Part shown: one piece after another, positions 1 through 6,589 of the stretch
How positions within the stretch are numbered: position 1 is the first letter of the stretch
Layout of the letters: every line of letters begins with the position of its first letter
DNA from: a virus
Strand: one strand, 5' to 3'
Length of the DNA: 20,588 nt
IMG/VR virus record: IMGVR_UViG_3300034418_004480
Span: 1 to 20,588 of that record
The notes under the pieces: model-generated
What the model was told of the DNA's origin: nothing
What the model saw: the letters and a program-made list of their open reading frames with translations, nothing else
The model's database searches: none
Made by a program: the position numbers and the translations under genes

Positions 1-601
1 TAACATATTCAGAAGATCGATCATAAAGCATAATCTGCCTCATATCATTGAGGAACTGTTGCAGATATTCCCTTCTCAGCAAATAGATAGAAGATTTTTC
101 GTCGTTTTTTCTGACTTCATACTCCCAGTTCGTTACCGATCTGACTGGATTAAGTGTAGCACTATAGTCTGCAGGATCTGGTATTGTGAAATTAGAATCA
201 ACGACTTTTTCTTTTGGAAGAATTAATCTGCCATTTGCGTCTTTTACTTCTTTGGTTTCATAGTGGTGGACATCATTCAGTGCAGTACCGTGTTTTTCTT
301 CGGCATACTTATAGAGATGGTAGTTTGATAATGGCCATTCGTCTCTTACATTTAGGATTCCTGCAGTCATCAAAACAACCCAATCAAGTTCTGCATCACC
401 ATAAAACTCTTCTGCCACGAGTTCTGGTCTGGAACCTTCTGGGATCTCATATTTGTTGAAGAGAGTAAAGACACCACTCAGATCATCACGAAGTTTGTTT
501 CTTCTGAATAAGTTTTTAACTCTTAGGTAACTTTGCGACGAAAGACTATCAGAAAGAAAAGATTGATAGTCTACATTTGGTAGTTCTCTGAAATAACCCA
601 T
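1..601 (-). CDS. gp53: Baseplate wedge subunit gp53, partial (C-terminus beyond window)
   Basis: The reading frame opens at ATG 599-601 (MGYFRELPNVDYQSFLSDS...) and stays open for 200 codons to the window edge, so the C-terminus is missing. The sequence resembles the gp53 wedge protein of cyanomyoviruses: an N-terminal FRELPNVDY segment, RVKNLFRRNKLRDD near residue 30, the acidic PEGSRPELVAEEFYG region, then ELDWVVLMTAGILNVRDEWP. In T4, gp53 (196 aa) joins neighbouring wedges around the hub during baseplate assembly. The start lies 1 nt after the gp48 stop, and an AAGGAG-like site sits within the gp48 3' end, so the two genes are probably translationally coupled. The gp48-gp53 pairing supports the call. 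Recognition is from memory of the family, not a search. Confidence 0.88.
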   Translation of the reverse strand, partial: MGYFRELPNVDYQSFLSDSLSSQSYLRVKNLFRRNKLRDDLSGVFTLFNKYEIPEGSRPELVAEEFYGDAELDWVVLMTAGILNVRDEWPLSNYHLYKYAEEKHGTALNDVHHYETKEVKDANGRLILPKEKVVDSNFTIPDPADYSATLNPVRSVTNWEYEVRKNDEKSSIYLLRREYLQQFLNDMRQIMLYDRSSEYV

Positions 602-602
602 T

Positions 603-1619
603 TTAGTATCCTACTCCTTTTTTTCCTTCTTCCGTTTTTTCATAATCTTCTGCATAAATTGGTTCAAGTTCTTTGAATGATAATGAAAGTATTGTGGATA
701 CTGGTGCTCCATCTTCATAAGTTGCATAAACATTTTCACCAGTGTAGTTGACGCTCATATTTTGGAGGGCACATCTCTTAAATCTATTCAAATAACTATG
801 ATCATTTATTCCTTGTTTGTATCTCAACTCAAATACATCGGGAGACGTTAAAAAAGTTCCATCATTATTTTTAGGTGACATATGTTTTTTAAGAGATCTT
901 ATAATAAGTTTTATTTGTTCTGCTTCTTTATCATTTCTTGGAGTTAGTTTGAATGAAAATGAAAAATTACGAATAGTTGGACCATTAAACAGTAACTCCA
1001 TATTTGGATTTACAATTTCACCAGTTGATCTTGCAAGAACTTGATTAAGTGATAAATTGGTTAATCCAACAAGACTTCCTGCTTGTGCTGCTAGATTTGC
1101 AAGTATTAAATTTTTAGTCTCAGGTGTTAATACCGTTTTTCCCAAATTTTCAATTTTTGTCTTTGCTTCAGATAGAGCATCTCCTAATTTAAATTTATCT
1201 CCTGGAAATAAACTTACATTCATTAAATCCTTAGCACCACCTGCCACGGCAGCAGTAATTGCATCCAAAGAGTCATCAGAATAATTGACTTGATTAGTAT
1301 CAATAATGCTTGATGGCATTGGTAATATAATTATATCCCCTATTTTTTTAGTTGATTGAGATATTGTTTTCTGTGTTGCTAACCCTCCTGAAGTTAGACC
1401 TCTAGGAAGAGGAGAATCTTGTGAGAGACCAAAATTACCTCTACTTCCAATTAAGTTAGTAAAGTTTGTAGCATTCTTTTTACCTTCATCTTCCGACACA
1501 TTAATACCAGATCCAGATACTCTTGTTTTTCTGCTAACAAGATTTATCTGAAAATAGTCAGTAATATCAGTCAACGCCTCATAAGGATATCTGAGTATTT
1601 GTGTTTTTTCTTTCGCCAT
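603..1619 (-). CDS. gp48: Baseplate tail tube cap gp48
   Basis: This 338-residue protein is close to the T4 gp48 length of 364. gp48 sits on top of the hub and, with gp54, starts polymerisation of the tail tube. The N-terminal half (about 1-120) is low-complexity and Ser/Asn/Gly-rich, ending in IILPMPSS, which resembles the ILLPRS stretch of T4 gp48. The C-terminal half has a tube-like beta pattern: NMELLFNGPTIRNFSFSFKL near residues 205-225, LIIRSLKKHMSP, SPDVFELRY and a final TILSLSFKELEPIYAEDY. ATG 1617-1619 is preceded by AGGA at short spacing and a CTAAATA late-promoter motif. It lies between the 140-aa gene and gp53. The related tube-initiator gp54 is the main alternative. Confidence 0.82.
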   Translation of the reverse strand: MAKEKTQILRYPYEALTDITDYFQINLVSRKTRVSGSGINVSEDEGKKNATNFTNLIGSRGNFGLSQDSPLPRGLTSGGLATQKTISQSTKKIGDIIILPMPSSIIDTNQVNYSDDSLDAITAAVAGGAKDLMNVSLFPGDKFKLGDALSEAKTKIENLGKTVLTPETKNLILANLAAQAGSLVGLTNLSLNQVLARSTGEIVNPNMELLFNGPTIRNFSFSFKLTPRNDKEAEQIKLIIRSLKKHMSPKNNDGTFLTSPDVFELRYKQGINDHSYLNRFKRCALQNMSVNYTGENVYATYEDGAPVSTILSLSFKELEPIYAEDYEKTEEGKKGVGY

Positions 1620-1633
1620 TTATCCTTTTTTAA

Positions 1634-2056
1634 CTATTTAGAGGAACTTTGTGAAAAATCACCATAAGACAGTCTTATCATATCTTCTTTTTCTTCTTGT
1701 TGTATTTCATAAACTGGACTAATAATTTGATCCCAAGTATATTGTCTTTTATTTTCATCAACTTCCTCATCTCCCCAGTGTAAATTGACTCCAACAAATC
1801 CCCAATCAAATACCTTTACAACACCAACAAGAGGAAATGGATCATAGATAATTCCAGGAGTTTTGGCATTATAAACAAAGGTATAAAGACCACCAGGAAT
1901 AACACTTCTCTTACTGCTTGGTTGTAATGTTTGTTGTATGGCATCCATTATATCTGCCTTATTGTCAACACCAGTCATGGCATCAACAATACCACGCACA
2001 CGATTACTATTATCGTCTGTTGGATTTCTTCTTTGTTTTAGAGTTTTTCTTGGCAT
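1634..2056 (-). CDS. Unrecognised 140-aa protein in the baseplate/head-completion cluster
   Basis: I do not recognise a named family. The N-terminus is basic (PRKTLKQRRNP, residues 2-12) and probably disordered. Residues about 50-100 form a compact beta-rich core with GGLYTFVYNAKTPGIIYDPF, LVGVVKVFDWGFVGVNLHWG and YTWDQI. The Y-x-F-x-Y ... YDxFPLV ... GFxGxNLHW pattern looks like a small SH3-like or OB-like barrel seen in T4-like marine phages. The tail is acidic and Gln/Ser-rich. The ATG at 2054-2056 overlaps the stop of the GIY-YIG gene as TAATG, so the genes are coupled. Context between gp4 and gp48 suggests a virion or assembly role, but that is inference. Confidence 0.7.
   Translation of the reverse strand: MPRKTLKQRRNPTDDNSNRVRGIVDAMTGVDNKADIMDAIQQTLQPSSKRSVIPGGLYTFVYNAKTPGIIYDPFPLVGVVKVFDWGFVGVNLHWGDEEVDENKRQYTWDQIISPVYEIQQEEKEDMIRLSYGDFSQSSSK
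1635..1641 (-). promoter_or_regulatory. Candidate late promoter (CTAAATA) for gp48-gp53
   Basis: On the minus strand the sequence reads CTAAATAG. The motif overlaps the TAG stop of the upstream 140-aa gene (1634-1636) and lies 15 nt before the gp48 ATG. CTAAATA is the variant form of the T4 TATAAATA late element reported in marine cyanophages. The predicted leader would be very short (under 10 nt), which lowers confidence. Confidence 0.45.
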
Positions 2057-2715
2057 TACTTAATACCTTCTTTATCAACAAACATTCCACCATTTTTTAA
2101 GATAAGATAACGAGATAGTTTTGTCTTTTCCATAGTTTCAGTCATAGATGAATAGATTTTTCCATCATAAATGACAGGTTTTCTATTAGCACTTGGTCTA
2201 CCTTTCATCATTTCACTATGTCTTCTGTGCTTTTCTTTATCATTACGATTTCTTTCTGCCATTTTCTTCAAATTTTCAGTATAATATGACATAGGTCTTG
2301 GATTATTTTTTAATTTTTCTTTCCAAGTATTTGATTGCTTTTTTCTTATATCGTCTGGGATTTTCCTTCCCTTTAAACTTACTTTATTTGCGGCACCAAT
2401 TTTTGCTCTAACTTCAGGTCTTTTTGTTGGACTATCTTTACCGTAGTGTGTTGGAGGAGCATTACCACCATCTGCAATATTCATTAAAATTCCTGTATTA
2501 TCGCACTTTTTACCAAATATAGAAATCATATAGATTTCGTGTTTAAATGCCTCTTCTTCAGTTATATTTTGTTTTAGTTTGATTATTCTACTTTTATCTT
2601 TTGGTGGGTTACAATTTTTACCTCTATGATCGTATAATCTATTTCCTTTTCCTTTTCCGATATAATATGGAGACCCATCATTTTGCAAATAGGCATATGT
2701 ATAATATTCACTCAT
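2056..2715 (-). CDS. Free-standing GIY-YIG homing endonuclease (Seg-like)
   Basis: The 219-residue protein begins with a GIY-YIG nuclease domain (about residues 4-90). The GIY element is degenerate (YTYAYL, 5-10), followed by YYIGKGKGNR with Y18-I19-G20 and conserved R26, H30 nearby, a candidate metal-binding Glu in FKHEIYM (E60) and an NIADGGN segment closing the domain. Residues about 90-165 are Lys/Arg-rich with NUMOD3-like repeats (RAKIGAANK, KGRKIP). The C-terminus (KPVIYDGKIYSSMTETMEKT) looks like a NUMOD1-type DNA-recognition helix-turn-helix. This layout matches T4 SegA-E: mobile genes that cut a cognate site in phages lacking them. It sits between gp4 and the 140-aa gene, has its own TATAAATA promoter, and its stop overlaps the next start. 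There is no obvious Shine-Dalgarno site. The domain call is firm; activity is unknown. Confidence 0.9.
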   Translation of the reverse strand: MSEYYTYAYLQNDGSPYYIGKGKGNRLYDHRGKNCNPPKDKSRIIKLKQNITEEEAFKHEIYMISIFGKKCDNTGILMNIADGGNAPPTHYGKDSPTKRPEVRAKIGAANKVSLKGRKIPDDIRKKQSNTWKEKLKNNPRPMSYYTENLKKMAERNRNDKEKHRRHSEMMKGRPSANRKPVIYDGKIYSSMTETMEKTKLSRYLILKNGGMFVDKEGIK

Positions 2716-2739
2716 TTTTATATTTTAGTAATATACTAT

Positions 2740-2747
2740 TATTTATA
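2740..2747 (-). promoter_or_regulatory. T4-type late promoter TATAAATA for the GIY-YIG gene
   Basis: An exact TATAAATA on the minus strand lies 1 nt past the gp4 stop codon and 24 nt before the endonuclease ATG. By T4 spacing transcription would start near 2734. A small hairpin (TAGTA-loop-TACTA, 2726-2738) spans that start point. No -35 element is visible, as expected for phage late promoters that use a sliding-clamp-activated polymerase. Confidence 0.65.
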
Positions 2748-2748
2748 A

Positions 2749-3180
2749 TTAAAACAATTCATTCTCAGTTAATACTTTAAACTCATAACCACGATCTAGA
2801 CACCATTCTTTGGCAGCATTCCATTTTGCCTGATTCTTGGCATACTCAACGACTTCATAGATATAACCCTTAGTCTTTCTCTTTTGGACTTTGGGTTCTA
2901 TACACTGCTTATATGGTTTGATCTCAATAATCATTTTTTTAATCTTACCATTCTTATCCTTCACCTTGATATAAAAATCTGGGAAGTATCTGTGGTAGCG
3001 ATTATCAACAGGAGACCGATAGGGAACGATAATTTCTTCACTTCCCCATTCTAATATCTTTTCATTGGTATCACAATAAACCATAAACTTCCGCTCCCAG
3101 AGAGAACGATAGATTATATTTGTTGGATCACCCTTGTATTTTTTTGGATATGAAGGTTGGTATTTTCCCTTATATGACAT
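2749..3180 (-). CDS. gp4: Head completion protein gp4 (nuclease-fold)
   Basis: This 143-residue protein matches T4 gp4 (about 150 aa), which completes filled heads before tail joining. Visible family landmarks are KKYKGDPTNIIYRSLWERKF (about 14-33), an ILEWGSEE motif, YRSPVDNRYHRYFPDFYIK (about 54-72) and IIEIKPYKQ (about 84-92), then a helical end with AKNQAKWNAAKEWC and YEFKVLTENELF. The WGSEE...FPDF...EIKP order is that of a PD-(D/E)XK-type nuclease fold (D...E-x-K), in line with the proposed nuclease nature of gp4. ATG 3178-3180 is the first codon of the minus operon and lies inside the intergenic inverted repeat. Confidence 0.92.
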   Translation of the reverse strand: MSYKGKYQPSYPKKYKGDPTNIIYRSLWERKFMVYCDTNEKILEWGSEEIIVPYRSPVDNRYHRYFPDFYIKVKDKNGKIKKMIIEIKPYKQCIEPKVQKRKTKGYIYEVVEYAKNQAKWNAAKEWCLDRGYEFKVLTENELF

Positions 3181-3187
3181 CTAAATA
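3181..3187 (+). promoter_or_regulatory. Candidate late promoter (CTAAATA) for the rightward structural operon
   Basis: CTAAATA lies 33 nt before the ATG at 3221 and directly abuts the gp4 start codon. With T4 spacing the start site would be near 3193. An AAGG ribosome site follows at 3210-3213. Confidence 0.6.
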
Positions 3188-3213
3188 CTTAATAATGTAA
3201 GACTCGTATAAGG

Positions 3214-3220
3214 TATTTAG
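3214..3220 (-). promoter_or_regulatory. Candidate late promoter (CTAAATA) for the leftward gp4 operon
   Basis: The complement of TATTTAG gives CTAAATA on the minus strand, 33 nt before the gp4 ATG and directly abutting the ATG of the plus-strand gene. Predicted start is near 3208. It is the mirror image of the plus-strand promoter. Confidence 0.6.
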
Positions 3221-4060
3221 ATGACTGCCCAAAATGAACAGTTATTAAGACAATTTGGAACAGTATCTAATCAAGATGCTCTAAGCAAGATTGGTAATTT
3301 ATCTTTAAGTAATAATTATCTTGTAGTAGTAAATATTCCTAGTGATCTATTATTAGACTTAAATAAATTGCAATTTTCACTTTATAAAAATAAAGACAAT
3401 ATGCCAATTTATTGTTCATCTGCATCTTTACCAGGATCAACCTTTGCTACTTCTGAAGTAAAAGATAATTTTATGGGCGTGACTCAAGAGTTTGCTCACA
3501 CAAGATTATATACTGATATTGATTTTACCTACTATATTGATTCTGAATATACATCTTTAAGAATTTTTGAACAGTGGATGGATTTTATTTCTGGACAAGA
3601 TACACCTTCAAATGACTACGCACAATTTAGGCTGGAGAATCCAGGAATTAATCCTTCGCTTTCAAAGAAGGGTTATTATAGAAGATTTAAATATCCAGAC
3701 ACTTATAAAACAGGAATGTCAATATATAAATTTGAAAGAAATGTTGGAACTAAAAAACAATACTTAACATATAATTTTTACAATGCTTTTCCAAAATCAT
3801 TGTCTGCAACACCAGTTTCTTATGGACCATCCGAACTTCTTCAAGTTACTGTTACGATGAATTATGATCGGTATAATACTTACAAAGAAGACTTGGGATC
3901 TACAAAACCATCCGGACCAAAACCGCCTGGTGAGAAAAGAGGAAGAAGTCTTAGTGGAGAAATACAACAACTCAAAGTATTGGAAAGAAGAAACACATTA
4001 ACTCAAGTTCAAAGAAATAGACTGAATACTCTCCGTAGAGAGTTTCCTGCAGAGTTTTAA
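3221..4060 (+). CDS. Tail-tube-fold baseplate protein, possibly tube initiator gp54-like
   Basis: The 279-residue protein has the pattern of tail tube and tube-initiator proteins. It has MPIYCSSASLPGSTFATSE near residues 61-80, EFAHTRLYTDIDFTYYID near 89-107, an FEQWMDFISG helix near 115-125, and a late LLQVTVTMNYDRYNTYK strand near 207-223 that in this fold closes the beta-barrel. The last 55 residues are a charged, Pro-rich tail (PSGPKPPGEKRGRS) ending in two short helices. T4 gp54 is 320 aa and tube gp19 is 163 aa. The extra length and baseplate-gene context favour an initiator or baseplate-tube adaptor over the main tube subunit. It starts the rightward run from the face-to-face promoter region. 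The fold family is likely; the exact T4 equivalent is uncertain. Confidence 0.75.
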   Translation: MTAQNEQLLRQFGTVSNQDALSKIGNLSLSNNYLVVVNIPSDLLLDLNKLQFSLYKNKDNMPIYCSSASLPGSTFATSEVKDNFMGVTQEFAHTRLYTDIDFTYYIDSEYTSLRIFEQWMDFISGQDTPSNDYAQFRLENPGINPSLSKKGYYRRFKYPDTYKTGMSIYKFERNVGTKKQYLTYNFYNAFPKSLSATPVSYGPSELLQVTVTMNYDRYNTYKEDLGSTKPSGPKPPGEKRGRSLSGEIQQLKVLERRNTLTQVQRNRLNTLRREFPAEF

Positions 4061-4067
4061 AATCTCC

Positions 4068-4075
4068 AATAAATA
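4068..4075 (+). promoter_or_regulatory. Candidate late promoter (AATAAATA) for gp26
   Basis: AATAAATA begins 8 nt after the stop of the 279-aa gene and ends 27 nt before the gp26 ATG. An AGGA ribosome site lies just before that ATG. One base differs from the T4 consensus. Confidence 0.5.
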
Positions 4076-4102
4076 ATCACAACTGAAATTCTATAGGATA
4101 TT

Positions 4103-4825
4103 ATGCCTTTACCAAAAATTTCTACACCAACATATGAGTTGGAATTGCCATCAACTGGAAAGAAGATTAAATATCGTCCATTCCTAGTAAAAGAAGAAAA
4201 GATTTTAATTATTGCACTAGAAACAGAAGATACAAAGCAAATTTCTAATGCGATTGTCCAGATTCTTTCTGAATGTATTTTGACTAGAGGTGTCAAAGTA
4301 AAAGACTTATCTACTTTTGATATTGAATATTTGTTCCTTAATGTTCGTGCCAAATCGGTTGGAGAAACCGTTGAGGTAAATGTAACCTGCCCTGATGATG
4401 GTGAAACTACGGTTCAGATGGAAATTGAACTTGATAGTATCAAAGTAAAGAAAGATCCAAAGCACAGTAATATTATCAAGTTAGATGATAATCTCTCCAT
4501 GAAGCTTAAGTATCCTTCGTTGGATCAGTTCGTAGAAAACAATTTTGAAGTTGCCGATGGTGATAATGATGTGGATAAGTCATTGACAATGATTACTTCT
4601 TGTATTGATATTGTTTATGATAGCGAAGAGTCTTGGAATGCCTCTGACTGCTCTAAAAAAGAACTGAAAGAGTTTGTTGAACAGATGAATACGAAGCAGT
4701 TTAAGGAGATTGAGAATTTCTTTGTAACTATGCCTAAACTCTCTCATACTGTTAAAGTCAAAAACCCAAATACAAAGGTTGAGAGTGAAGTTGTTTTGGA
4801 GGGACTTGTAAGTTTTTTCACTTGA
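4103..4825 (+). CDS. gp26: Baseplate hub subunit gp26 (T4 baseplate family), possible tail-chaperone N-part
   Basis: The 240-residue protein belongs to the T4 gp26 family: an N-terminal PTYELELPSTGKKIKYRPFLVKEEK-type segment (about 9-33, shown in part: LPSTGK, RPFLVKEEK), the ILTRGVKVKDLSTFDIEYLF region (about 58-77), then an immunoglobulin-like or zinc-finger-like region (VNVTCPDDGETT) and a helical half with LKEFVEQMNTKQFKEIENFF. T4 gp26 is 208 aa and is needed for hub assembly. AGGA at short spacing supports ATG 4103. The end of the gene carries a slippery heptamer and stem-loop that could fuse it in -1 to the next gene. The product after slippage would be about 301 residues. Confidence 0.88.
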   Translation: MPLPKISTPTYELELPSTGKKIKYRPFLVKEEKILIIALETEDTKQISNAIVQILSECILTRGVKVKDLSTFDIEYLFLNVRAKSVGETVEVNVTCPDDGETTVQMEIELDSIKVKKDPKHSNIIKLDDNLSMKLKYPSLDQFVENNFEVADGDNDVDKSLTMITSCIDIVYDSEESWNASDCSKKELKEFVEQMNTKQFKEIENFFVTMPKLSHTVKVKNPNTKVESEVVLEGLVSFFT

Positions 4826-4855
4826 GTATGACTCATACCAATCTTGAGTCATACT
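4813..4855 (+). promoter_or_regulatory. Candidate -1 programmed frameshift signal (slippery site plus stem-loop)
   Basis: T TTT TTC at 4813-4819 is in exact phase with gp26 codons 238-239. After a 5-nt spacer, AGTATGACTCA (4825-4835) pairs perfectly with TGAGTCATACT (4845-4855) across a 9-nt loop, giving an 11-bp stem. The -1 frame after TTC is the frame of the gp51-like gene and reads His-Leu-Ser into its ATG. The gp26 TGA (4823-4825) lies at the base of the stem. The same stem also buries the ATG at 4828, so translational coupling is the competing reading. Confidence 0.7.
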
Positions 4856-5007
4856 ATAATGTTAACTTTCAGTTGATGCAGCACCATAAATACTCATTGA
4901 CAGAGTTAGAGAATATGATTCCTTGGGAACGTGAAGTCTACGTTACGATGCTTCAAAATTATATTGAAGAAGAAAATCTAAAGACAAAACAATCAAGTGG
5001 AATTTAG
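4828..5007 (+). CDS. gp51: gp51-like hub assembly catalyst / tail-assembly-chaperone T-part
   Basis: ATG 4828-4830 gives 59 residues. A TTG at 4822 in the same frame is possible but overlaps the gp26 stop and lacks a ribosome site. The core is NVNFQLMQHHKYSLTELEN followed by MIPWEREVYVTMLQNYIEEE. The 'helix, YSLTELENMIPWERE, helix' pattern resembles the second half of phage tail-assembly chaperones, and short proteins of this kind after gp26 are labelled gp51 in cyanomyoviruses. T4 gp51 is far longer (249 aa), so homology to it is doubtful. It lies in -1 frame relative to gp26 and overlaps the next gene by 11 nt. No Shine-Dalgarno site is visible, so it depends on coupling or frameshifting from gp26. 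Confidence 0.75.
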   Translation: MTHTNLESYYNVNFQLMQHHKYSLTELENMIPWEREVYVTMLQNYIEEENLKTKQSSGI

Positions 5008-6583
5008 CAGTCAGGTCTATAGGGCACCAGGAATACCGAAGATAAGCAGTAGAAATATCTCTTCTGCGGTAATGTCTGGTGCTAGGACTGTTTCTGCACC
5101 AAAACTAAAAAGAACATTATTCAGTTTTTCTGGAAGACAGACTCTTCAGGGAGAAAAGCAAACTTTAAAAGTAGAGTCAACTCAAACAGAAGCACTGCAA
5201 GAAACCAATAGAATTCTTGTAGAAATACAAAATCAATTAGCACTAGACTTTGCGAATAGGATTGCCGAAAGAAAGGAGGCAATTAGTGGTATTAAAAGAC
5301 AAACTCAGAAAGAACGAGCAAGTAGAAAGGAGCAGTCTGTTGAGGCTCTGAGTAAGTTTGGGCAGGGCATAACAAAAACATTTGATAAGGTAACGGCACC
5401 AGTAAAAAATATATTCTCAAAGTTGTTGGAGTTCTTTGGAATTATTACGACTGGTATTCTTGTAAACACAGCATTTGATTGGTTGTCTAATGAAGAGAAT
5501 AGAAAGAAACTATCTGATACTTTAGATTTTGTTGGTAAGTATTGGAAAGAAATACTTGGCGGAATAATTGCCATAAAACTGATTGGAACTATAAAAAGTT
5601 TAATTGGTGCATTTAGATTAGCTAGTTTAGTTTTAAGACATCCAGCATTTCTTACCGCTGCTGGTGCAATTGTTCTTGCTGCTGGTGCAATTTCTCTTGG
5701 CAATTATTTAAGAGAACAAAAAGAAAAAAGACAAAGAGAATATGTAGAAGCAATAACAGGAACAAATTATGAAACTAGTGTGTCCGGAAAACCAGCACAG
5801 ATTGTTCCAACTCTTCCACCAGGAAGAGGATATGGTAGAGATAAAGAATCTGTTTTTGATTTGATAAAAGAGGGATTTGGATTTTTTGGAGGAATGTCTA
5901 CAGGTGGAACAGTAAAAAAATATAACTTCAACCCACTGGTAAGACTTTCTCAGGGTGGTTCTGTTGGTGGTAGAGGTTCTGGTGCTGTTGATACTGTTCC
6001 TGCAATGCTTGCTCCTGGAGAAGAAGTTATTAAGACATCGGCGGCAAGATTATTCAGACCATTACTGAAAGATATTAATGATAATTCTGGAAGACTTTGG
6101 AGCACTTTCAGTGCGGGTGTAAAAGAAATGTTGGCGGGCAATGCCATACTTAAAGATATTATGATAAATTTGACTAAAAATTTATCAGACTTTAAAAAAC
6201 AACTTGATGATTTTACGTTTGAATTAAAATTAAAAAATCTTGATGAAGGCAAAGGTGGTGGAGGTGGATACTCATATGGTAGGAAAAATAGTTCAAATAT
6301 GATGATGCTTTCTCCTGGAGAAGAAGTTATAAAATCATCGGCAGCAAGAACATTGATGCCTGTTATAAAAGATGTGAATGTAAGAAGAGAAAGAAAGAAA
6401 AAACCATCAATTACAACAATTCCTATAGACTTGGGAACTAAGGTTGTTGGTGGAGGTCAAAACCAACAACCAACAACAGGATCTTCTGGCGGAAAGGCAA
6501 ATAGAACTCCATCAGGTTCTCCAGTCAATAATTCAAATCCATATATGCAGATAGTTCCAGAAATTCTTGGTATTTACGTGTAA
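4997..6583 (+). CDS. Probable tape measure protein (gp29-like)
   Basis: The frame opens with GTG at 4997, overlapping the gp51-like gene; no closer ATG exists until residue 26. The 528 residues show a charged helical N-half (about 65-135, coiled-coil-like, KEAISGIKRQTQKERASRKE), then hydrophobic helices (FGIITTGILVNTAF about 146-160; ILGGIIAIKLIGTI about 186-200; AAGAIVLAAGAISLG about 222-236). Gly-rich segments and two copies of L-x-PGEEVIK-x-SAAR follow (about 338 and 437). The DTVPAMLAPGEEVIK motif is typical of the C-terminal region of tape measure proteins. Length is close to T4 gp29 (590 aa), and position right after the chaperone pair is the usual one. Its likely role is to set tail length and reach the host membrane at injection. 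Confidence 0.72.
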   Translation: MEFSSQVYRAPGIPKISSRNISSAVMSGARTVSAPKLKRTLFSFSGRQTLQGEKQTLKVESTQTEALQETNRILVEIQNQLALDFANRIAERKEAISGIKRQTQKERASRKEQSVEALSKFGQGITKTFDKVTAPVKNIFSKLLEFFGIITTGILVNTAFDWLSNEENRKKLSDTLDFVGKYWKEILGGIIAIKLIGTIKSLIGAFRLASLVLRHPAFLTAAGAIVLAAGAISLGNYLREQKEKRQREYVEAITGTNYETSVSGKPAQIVPTLPPGRGYGRDKESVFDLIKEGFGFFGGMSTGGTVKKYNFNPLVRLSQGGSVGGRGSGAVDTVPAMLAPGEEVIKTSAARLFRPLLKDINDNSGRLWSTFSAGVKEMLAGNAILKDIMINLTKNLSDFKKQLDDFTFELKLKNLDEGKGGGGGYSYGRKNSSNMMMLSPGEEVIKSSAARTLMPVIKDVNVRRERKKKPSITTIPIDLGTKVVGGGQNQQPTTGSSGGKANRTPSGSPVNNSNPYMQIVPEILGIYV

Positions 6584-6589
6584 TAAGAT

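Larger units (their letters stand above)
3178..3223. repeat. 11-bp inverted repeat spanning both divergent start codons
   Basis: CATCTAAATAC at 3178-3188 is perfectly complementary to GTATTTAGATG at 3213-3223, with 24 nt between. Each arm contains the start codon of one gene (gp4 on minus, the 279-aa gene on plus) and the CTAAATA promoter of the opposite gene. Confidence 0.9.

Noticed and set aside
603-1284. Plus-strand open frames opposite gp48
   Set aside because: They are antisense shadows of a well-supported gene, with no ribosome sites and low-complexity translations.
4822-4827. TTG at 4822 as the start of the gp51-like gene
   Set aside because: It overlaps the gp26 stop, has no ribosome site, and ATG lies two codons later. 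Its frame is better explained as the -1 frame entered by slippage.
4885-4892. CATAAATA inside the gp51-like gene as a late promoter for the tape measure gene
   Set aside because: It is 104 nt before the next start, inside coding sequence, and one of many chance matches in AT-rich DNA. The tape measure start overlaps the preceding gene, which favours operon translation.
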